Translations under genes and position numbers: made by a program
In this document: piece after piece, positions 1 through 4,603 of the stretch
Position numbering within the stretch: position 1 is the stretch's first letter
Layout of the letters: every line of letters starts with the position of its first letter
Source: an uncultured Clostridia bacterium
GTDB taxonomy: Bacteria > Bacillota > Clostridia > TANB77 > CAG-508
NCBI GenBank assembly: GCA_947624365.1
Contig: CANQJY010000111.1
Location: 1-6,887, forward strand
Direction of reading: 5' to 3'
DNA: 6,887 bases
The notes under the pieces: generated by a model
The model's input: only the letters and a program-made list of their open reading frames with translations
Databases searched by the model: none
Told to the model about the DNA's origin: nothing

Positions 1-49
1 GAATATAAATTTCTGATTAGTGAATAATAAAAAAAGGAAGGTAAATATT

Positions 50-337
50 ATGGCGAAATTTAAAGAATCTGAGTTAAATGAAAATTTGAAAGAATTTCAG
101 AATAAAGGAGATATAGAACTTGAATTTGAAAAAAGTATAAGTGGAAAATTAAAAATTGAAGATGCAACAGTTTTCTATAATAATAAAACAGGATTTATAA
201 ATATAGAAAGTGCAGATGCAAAATTTAAGATAAATACAACTTTAGTATATAGATATGAAAGAATAAAAGATACTATTTATATAGATTTAGAGATACTATT
301 AATAAAAATAAGAAAAATAAAAAATGAAGAAGCCTAA
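50..337 (+). CDS. Small conserved-looking protein of unknown function (95 aa)
   Basis: I do not recognise the family. The start is ATG 50 because AGGAAGG at 35-41 sits 8 nt upstream; an in-frame GTG at 20 would add ten residues but has no ribosome binding site and would put that Shine-Dalgarno inside the gene. The 95-residue product opens with a charged, probably helical segment (about residues 2-20). It continues as short alternating hydrophobic and polar stretches that look like beta strands (about 22-90), and ends in a lysine-rich tail finishing NEEA. There is no signal peptide, membrane segment, cysteine pair or catalytic motif that I can name, so a small cytoplasmic protein is most likely. 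A terminator follows 41 nt after the stop, separating it from tsaD. Its own promoter lies outside the window. The codon use matches the neighbours, so there is no sign of recent transfer. It is probably real because of the good ribosome binding site and the terminator. Confidence 0.75.
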   Translation: MAKFKESELNENLKEFQNKGDIELEFEKSISGKLKIEDATVFYNNKTGFINIESADAKFKINTTLVYRYERIKDTIYIDLEILLIKIRKIKNEEA

Positions 338-349
338 TAAATAAATATG

Positions 350-378
350 TTGCATAAATTTAATTTTTGTGATAACAT
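350..378 (+). promoter_or_regulatory. Possible weak extended -10 promoter ahead of tsaD
   Basis: TTGCAT (350-355), 17 nt, then TAACAT (373-378) preceded by TG at 370-371, which makes an extended -10 (TGnTAACAT). Transcription would begin near 385, inside the left arm of the terminator, so such a transcript would not form the full hairpin. A second, weaker candidate is TTGTTT (408-413), 16 nt, TATAAA (430-435). In DNA this AT-rich both could be chance. Some promoter is expected here because the preceding gene ends in a terminator. Confidence 0.28.
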
Positions 379-415
379 AAAAACAATCCATTATGTTTAA
401 TATTGGATTGTTTTT
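379..415 (+). terminator. Rho-independent terminator after the 95-aa gene
   Basis: A 12-bp perfect inverted repeat: 379-390 (ending CAATCCA) pairs with 404-415 (starting TGGATTG), with a 13-nt loop. The A-rich left flank and the T-rich right flank make the hairpin potentially usable in both directions. It separates the first gene from the tsaD operon. Confidence 0.85.
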
Positions 416-457
416 ATTATTAATAGGAATATAAATTCAAATATAAAAAGATTGGAA

Positions 458-1459
458 ATGATAAACTTGGAAAAAGATATATTTGTATTAGGAATTGAGA
501 CAAGCTGTGATGAAACAGCAGCAGCAGTTGTAAAAAATGGTAGAGAAGTTTTATCAAATATAATAGATACACAAATACCAATTCATGAAAAATATGGTGG
601 AGTTGTACCTGAAATTGCATCTCGTAATCATATTGAAGCAATATCAAGAGTAACAGAATATGCATTAAAACAAGCAAATATAAAACTTGAAGATATAGAT
701 GTTATAGCACCAACATATGGTCCGGGATTAGTTGGAGCTTTACTTGTAGGAGTTTCTTATGCAAAAGCATTAAGCTATGCAAAAAACATTCCACTTGTAG
801 GAGTAAACCATATTGAAGGACATATTGCTGCAAATTATTTAACATATAGTAATCTTAAACCACCATTTTTATGTTTACTTATATCAGGTGGAAATACAGC
901 TTTAGTACATGTTAAAAATTATACAGAATTTGAAGTCTTAGGGAAAACTAGAGATGATGCAATAGGAGAAGCTTTTGATAAAGTTGCAAGAGTAGTTGGA
1001 TTAGAATATCCAGGAGGACCAAAAGTTGACAAATTAGCAAAAGAAGGAGAGCCTAACATAAAACTGCCTAAAACTCATTTTGAAGATTCTTTAGATTTTA
1101 GTTTTAGTGGAATAAAAACAGCGGTAATTAACCTAAATCATAATGAGAAAAACATAAATAAGGCCGATTTATGTGCAAGTTTTGAAAAAACTATAACAGA
1201 AATTTTAATAGAAACTATAAAAAAAGGTATAGAAAAGACTGGAATAAAAGATTTAGCAATAGCAGGAGGAGTTTCAGCAAATTCATATATAAGAAATGAA
1301 ATTCTAGAACTCAAAAATGAAGGATTAAATATATATATGCCTGATTTGAAATTATGTACTGATAATGCAGCAATGATTGCATCTGCAGGATATTATAGAT
1401 TTATTAAAGGAGAAAAATCAGAACTTGATTTAAATGCTATGCCTGGATTAAAACTATAA
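458..1459 (+). CDS. tsaD: tRNA N6-threonylcarbamoyladenosine transferase catalytic subunit TsaD
   Basis: TsaD transfers the threonylcarbamoyl group from threonylcarbamoyl-AMP to A37 of ANN-decoding tRNAs. It works in the cytoplasm with TsaB and TsaE and is usually essential. The 333-residue length is typical. Residues visible, numbered from ATG 458: the ASKHA phosphate-binding start GIETSCDET (12-20), the metal-binding HIEGH (His118 and His122), SGGNT (143-147), the DDAIGEAFDK stretch (166-175), AGGVSAN (269-275) and the C-terminal CTDNAAMIA with the third metal ligand Asp302. The fold is therefore complete. The start is uncertain. ATG 458 has only a weak AAAAG about 7 nt upstream; TTG 452 is in frame but too close to that site, and TTG 467 is another option. 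It is the first gene of the apparent operon tsaD - phosphoesterase - recG - small membrane protein. There is no frameshift and the only CGN codon is one CGT (Arg, 621-623). Confidence 0.97.
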   Translation: MINLEKDIFVLGIETSCDETAAAVVKNGREVLSNIIDTQIPIHEKYGGVVPEIASRNHIEAISRVTEYALKQANIKLEDIDVIAPTYGPGLVGALLVGVSYAKALSYAKNIPLVGVNHIEGHIAANYLTYSNLKPPFLCLLISGGNTALVHVKNYTEFEVLGKTRDDAIGEAFDKVARVVGLEYPGGPKVDKLAKEGEPNIKLPKTHFEDSLDFSFSGIKTAVINLNHNEKNINKADLCASFEKTITEILIETIKKGIEKTGIKDLAIAGGVSANSYIRNEILELKNEGLNIYMPDLKLCTDNAAMIASAGYYRFIKGEKSELDLNAMPGLKL

Positions 1460-1512
1460 ATTTTAATATAACTAAAAAATATAATAAAAGTCGCAGAAAG
1501 GAGATACAGTTT

Positions 1513-2220
1513 ATGGCAATTTATGCAATAGGTGATTTACATTTATCATATTCAAGCTCAAAACCAATGGATATATTTGGAAACAATTGGGAAAATCATG
1601 AAGAAAAGATAAAAAAAGATTGGCTATCAAAAGTAAAAGATGAAGATACTGTAATACATCTAGGCGACTTTTCTTGGGCTATGCATCTAAAAGATACTGT
1701 AAAAGATTTTGAATTTTTAAATTCACTTCCTGGCAAAAAAATAATGCTTAAAGGAAATCATGAATATTGGTGGACTACAATTAAAAATATGAAGAACTTT
1801 TTGACAGAAAATAATTTTCCTAATATAGATTTTTTACAAAATAATAGTTTTGAAATAGAAGACAAAATAGTTTGTGGAACAAGAGGATGGACATTACTTT
1901 CAGACAATACTGAAAACAGTCAAAAAATGTTAAATAGGGAAGCAATAAGGCTAGAACTTTCAATAAAAACTGCAATTCAAAAACAAGAAAAAGCAAAACA
2001 GAAAGAAATAATAGTGTTTATGCATTATCCACCAGTTATTAAACAAAACCAAAATACAATATTTTTAGAAATATTAAAAAAATACAATATAAAAAAATGT
2101 TATTATGCACATTTACATGGAAATTCAATAAATGAAGCATTGGAAGGAAACTTTCAAGGAATAGAATTAAAATTATTAAGTGCAGATGCATTAGATTTTA
2201 AATTAGTAAAAATTAATTAA
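1513..2220 (+). CDS. Calcineurin-like metallophosphoesterase (235 aa)
   Basis: This is a probable two-metal phosphohydrolase of the calcineurin-like superfamily; the substrate cannot be told from sequence. All the metal-site motifs are present in order: GDLHL (Asp8, His10), LGDFSW (Asp52), KGNHEYWW (Asn82, His83), FMHYPP (His171) and AHLHG (His200, His202). The GNHEYWW and HLHG forms and the length of about 235 residues resemble the stand-alone 'predicted phosphohydrolase' group common in clostridia (I believe COG1768, not verified). Residues 155-165 are a lysine- and glutamine-rich helix. There is no signal peptide or membrane helix, so it is cytoplasmic. ATG 1513 is well supported by AAAGGAG at 1497-1503, 9 nt upstream. 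It follows tsaD after 53 nt with no terminator and precedes recG by 27 nt, so it is probably co-transcribed. That does not by itself give it a role in tRNA modification or DNA repair. Confidence 0.92.
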   Translation: MAIYAIGDLHLSYSSSKPMDIFGNNWENHEEKIKKDWLSKVKDEDTVIHLGDFSWAMHLKDTVKDFEFLNSLPGKKIMLKGNHEYWWTTIKNMKNFLTENNFPNIDFLQNNSFEIEDKIVCGTRGWTLLSDNTENSQKMLNREAIRLELSIKTAIQKQEKAKQKEIIVFMHYPPVIKQNQNTIFLEILKKYNIKKCYYAHLHGNSINEALEGNFQGIELKLLSADALDFKLVKIN

Positions 2221-2247
2221 GTCCATATTTAAAAAGGAATATTTAAA

Positions 2248-4295
2248 ATGATAGATTTAGAAAAACAAGTTCAATATGTAAAAAATGTTGGACCAAATAG
2301 AGTAAAACTATTAAATAAATTAGATATATATACACTGCAAAATCTAATTACATATTTTCCTAGGACCTATGAAAATAGAGGCATACAAAAAAGGCTATCA
2401 GAATGCACAGATGGAGAAGAAGTATTAATTACAGCAAGAGTTGCAAGTAGAATAACAGAAATTTTTGCAAGAAGAATGAAAATGTATAAATTAGTTGTAA
2501 TAGATGATGAAACTCCACTTACTATTACTTGGTTTAATCAAAGTTATCTAAAAAATATTTTCAAAATAGGAACTATATATAATTTTTATGGAAAAATAGA
2601 GATAAAAAATGGAAGATATGAAATGAAATCTCCTATTTTTGAAATAGCAGGAGAAAATAAAAATACAGGAAAAATAATACCAATATATCCTTTAACATAT
2701 GGAGTAACACAAAATGTACTAAGAAAAATAATTGAAAATGGAATTGATGAAGCTTATGGAAATTTAGAAGAAACATTACCTGATTATATAATAGATGAAT
2801 TTAAATTAGAAAATATAAATGATGCAATTAAAAAAATTCATTTTCCAGAAGACAAGACTGATTATCTAAAAGCAAGATATAGATTAGTATTTGAAGAATT
2901 ACTTGGATTTCAATTAGCACTTTTAAATATGAAACAATTATATAAATCAAATGAAAAAGGAATTCAATTTGATAAAAATATTAAAATGAGTGATGTAATA
3001 AATGTTTTACCATTTAAATTAACAAAAGCTCAACTTAAGGTGCTAGAAGAGATAGACAAAGATATGGAAAGTACTAAACCAATGAATAGACTTCTTCAAG
3101 GAGACGTTGGCTCACGGTAAAACTGTTGTAAGTCAAATTGCTGCGTATAAAGCAGTAAAATCTGGTTATCAAGTTGCAGTACTTGTTCCAACTTCAATTC
3201 TTGCAAGTCAACATTTAGATAATTTCAAAAAAATATTAAATCAATTTGGAATAAAAACTGAACTTCTAATATCAAGTATAACTAAAAAGAAAAAAGAAGA
3301 AATAAAACAAAGATTATTAGATGGAGAAATAGATATATTAATTGGAACACATGCTTTAATTGAAGAAGATGTAGCATTTAAAAACTTAGGACTAGTTATA
3401 ACAGATGAACAACATAGATTTGGAGTAAAACAAAGAGCAAAAATTGTAGCTAAAGGAAATAACCCAGATTTAATCGTAATGTCTGCAACACCAATACCAA
3501 GAACTCTTGCACTTATTTTATATGGAGACCTAGATATTTCTATAATAGATGAACTTCCACCAAATAGAAAGAAAATAGATACCTTTGCAGTTGGAAAATC
3601 CAAAGAAGAAAGTATGTATGAATTTGTAAAAAAACAAATTGATGAAGGAAGACAATGTTATATTGTTTGTCCTATGGTTGAAGAAAGTGAAGAAGAGGAT
3701 TTAAAATCAGTAATAGAACTTACAGAAAAATTAAAAACAAAAGTATTTAGTAAATATAATGTAGAATATTTACACGGAAAAATGAAGCCTAAAGAAAAAG
3801 ATGAAATTATGCTAAGATTTAAAGAGAAAAAAATAGATGTATTAGTTTCAACTACAGTAATAGAAGTTGGCGTAGATGTTCCAAATGCAAATATTATGAT
3901 AATAGAAAATGCAGAAAGGTTTGGATTAGCACGGACTTCATCAATTAAGAGGAAGAGTAGGAAGAGGAGAATATAAGTCTTATTGTATATTAAAATATTC
4001 ACATCTAAGTGAGGTTTCAAAAGAAAGATTAAAAATTATGTGTGAAACTAATGATGGATTTTTAATATCTGAGAAAGACCTAGAACTTCGTGGATCTGGT
4101 GACTTTTTTGGAACGGCACAACATGGACTTCCTGAAATGAAGATTGCAAATCTTTTTGAAGATGTTAAAATTTTAAAAGAAGTACAGATTTTAGCTCAAA
4201 AAATTCTAAAAGATGATCCTAAATTAGAAACAAAAGAAAATCAAAAATTAAAAGCTCTAGTTGCAGATAAATTTACAAAAAGAATAGAAATGTAA
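2248..4295 (+). CDS. recG: ATP-dependent DNA helicase RecG, interrupted by two +1 frameshifts
   Basis: RecG is a superfamily 2 helicase that regresses stalled forks and remodels branched DNA. The reading is 2248-3114, 3116-3931, 3933-4295, giving 681 residues, a normal RecG length. ATG 2248 has AAAAAGGA 9 nt upstream. In order: the N-terminal wedge/OB region (about residues 55-150), Walker A GDVGSGKT (285-292, restored by the first shift), motif Ia VLVPTS, DEQH (386-389), SATPIPRT (from 412), the LHGKMKP block, VIEVGVDVPNA, LHQLRGRVGRG (563-573, restored by the second shift) and the C-terminal DLELRGSGDFFGTAQHG. Nothing else is damaged: there are no other stops, deletions or missing motifs, and codon use is uniform. 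Each break is one extra base at an in-frame CGG, the only two in the window. It may be an intact gene with programmed frameshifts, a very young pseudogene, or two sequence errors; I cannot decide without reads. It lies in the tsaD operon, and its stop overlaps the next gene's Shine-Dalgarno. Confidence 0.93.
3112..3120 (+). other. recG frame break 1: TCA-CGG-TAA, +1 shift within Walker A
   Basis: In the upstream frame the codons are GGC TCA CGG TAA, which ends the protein at 290 residues. Skipping C3115 gives TCA GGT AAA ACT, exactly the S-G-K-T of Walker A. The hexamer AAGGAG at 3098-3103 is upstream, with 11 nt between it and CGG, but these bases also encode the conserved Q-G-D. A stop directly after the CGG would lengthen any pause. 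Confidence 0.85.
3929..3935 (+). other. recG frame break 2: GCA-CGG-A, +1 shift just before motif VI
   Basis: The upstream frame reads TTA GCA CGG ACT and continues 16 codons past CGG into an unrelated basic tail ending at TAA 3974-3976. Skipping C3932 gives GCA GGA CTT CAT CAA and restores LHQLRGRVGRG. This puts Gly562 where RecG proteins nearly always have Gln. No single-base deletion here recreates a standard Gln codon (the options are GGA, CGA or CGG), so a plain one-base insertion error does not fully explain the site. Confidence 0.82.
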
Positions 4296-4309
4296 AAGGA
4301 GTGGTAAAA

Positions 4310-4486
4310 ATGGTAGTAATAAAATTTTTAGCATTAATATTAATTTTAGTTGGCGTCATATTTATATATGATGCAAGAATGTTAAGTATAAAATGGTTTG
4401 GCTTTGGAGATCAAAATGATGCAACTACTGGAATTAAAATTTTAGGATTTATTTTTGCCATAATAGGAGCAATAGTATTATTATAA
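4310..4486 (+). CDS. Small two-helix membrane protein of unknown function (58 aa)
   Basis: The product has two hydrophobic segments, about residues 4-20 (leucine/isoleucine/valine-rich, ending before YDAR) and 43-58 (running to the C-terminus). They are joined by a short loop with KWFGFGDQNDATTG, so it should be a hairpin in the cytoplasmic membrane. ATG 4310 is chosen because AAAAGGAG at 4294-4301 lies 8 nt upstream; GTG 4301 is in frame but is part of that Shine-Dalgarno. The recG stop (4293-4295) overlaps the Shine-Dalgarno, which suggests translational coupling, so the amount made may depend on ribosomes that complete recG after both frame breaks. A strong terminator begins 4 nt after the stop, making this the last gene of the operon. 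I recall similar short proteins with a GDQN-type loop in clostridia but know no function for them. Confidence 0.8.
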   Translation: MVVIKFLALILILVGVIFIYDARMLSIKWFGFGDQNDATTGIKILGFIFAIIGAIVLL

Positions 4487-4490
4487 ATTT

Positions 4491-4523
4491 AAAAGCATAT
4501 ATAGAAAATATATATGCTTTTTT
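4491..4523 (+). terminator. Rho-independent terminator ending the tsaD-recG operon
   Basis: A perfect 13-bp stem (4491-4503 with 4509-4521), with the core GCATATATA / TATATATGC, a 5-nt GAAAA loop and a T-run to 4523. It starts 4 nt after the stop of the small membrane protein gene. The A-run on the left could also let it work for opposite-strand transcription. Confidence 0.92.
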
Positions 4524-4545
4524 CTATATTTTTTATTAAAAAGTA

Positions 4546-4574
4546 TTGATAAAAAAAAGCAATTTGTATATAAT
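4546..4574 (+). promoter_or_regulatory. Sigma-A type promoter for the Lon-family protease gene
   Basis: TTGATA (4546-4551), a 17-nt spacer and a perfect TATAAT (4569-4574). The expected start is near 4581, giving a leader of about 23 nt that contains GGAGG (4593-4597), 6 nt before ATG 4604. The -35 matches consensus at 4 of 6 positions. I see no inverted repeat resembling a CtsR or HrcA operator, so heat-shock control is not indicated. Confidence 0.8.
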
Positions 4575-4603
4575 ACATGTGAAAGATTGTATGGAGGTAA
4601 CAA

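Noticed and set aside
1..27. End of an upstream gene in frame 1, stopping at TAA 25-27
   Set aside because: Only eight codons are visible, too few to distinguish from chance.
346..397. Alternative pairing of AACATAA (374-380) with TATGTT (346-351) or with TTATGTT (391-397), resembling an antiterminator switch
   Set aside because: The pairings are only 6-7 bp of A/T-rich sequence, likely by chance at this composition, and no leader peptide or known riboswitch core is visible.
420..677. Reverse-strand open frame across the tsaD start region
   Set aside because: It is opposite a clear tsaD coding sequence, has a low-complexity leucine/tyrosine-rich translation, and has no credible ribosome binding site.
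3115..3932. Intein or intron insertions as the cause of the recG breaks
   Set aside because: Each break involves only one extra base, and the protein sequence is contiguous on both sides.
3107..3976. A separate gene starting at TTG 3107 encoding the RecG helicase core
   Set aside because: It begins in the middle of Walker A and its first residues (M-A-H) are out-of-frame coding for V-G-S. The AAGGAG is only 3 nt from the TTG, too close for normal initiation. It is the central part of recG.
3241..4020. Two reverse-strand open frames inside recG (3241-3603 and 3658-4020)
   Set aside because: They are antisense shadows of conserved helicase codons, with hydrophobic low-complexity products and no homology that I recognise.
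4038..4295. A separate small gene beginning at ATG 4038
   Set aside because: The protein is the RecG C-terminal domain. The frame is open and homologous back to 3933, and the ATG has no ribosome binding site.
2248..4295. recG as an old decayed pseudogene
   Set aside because: Apart from two single bases, all motifs, the length, codon use and downstream coupling are intact, which does not fit long-term decay. A very recent pseudogene or sequence errors are not excluded.
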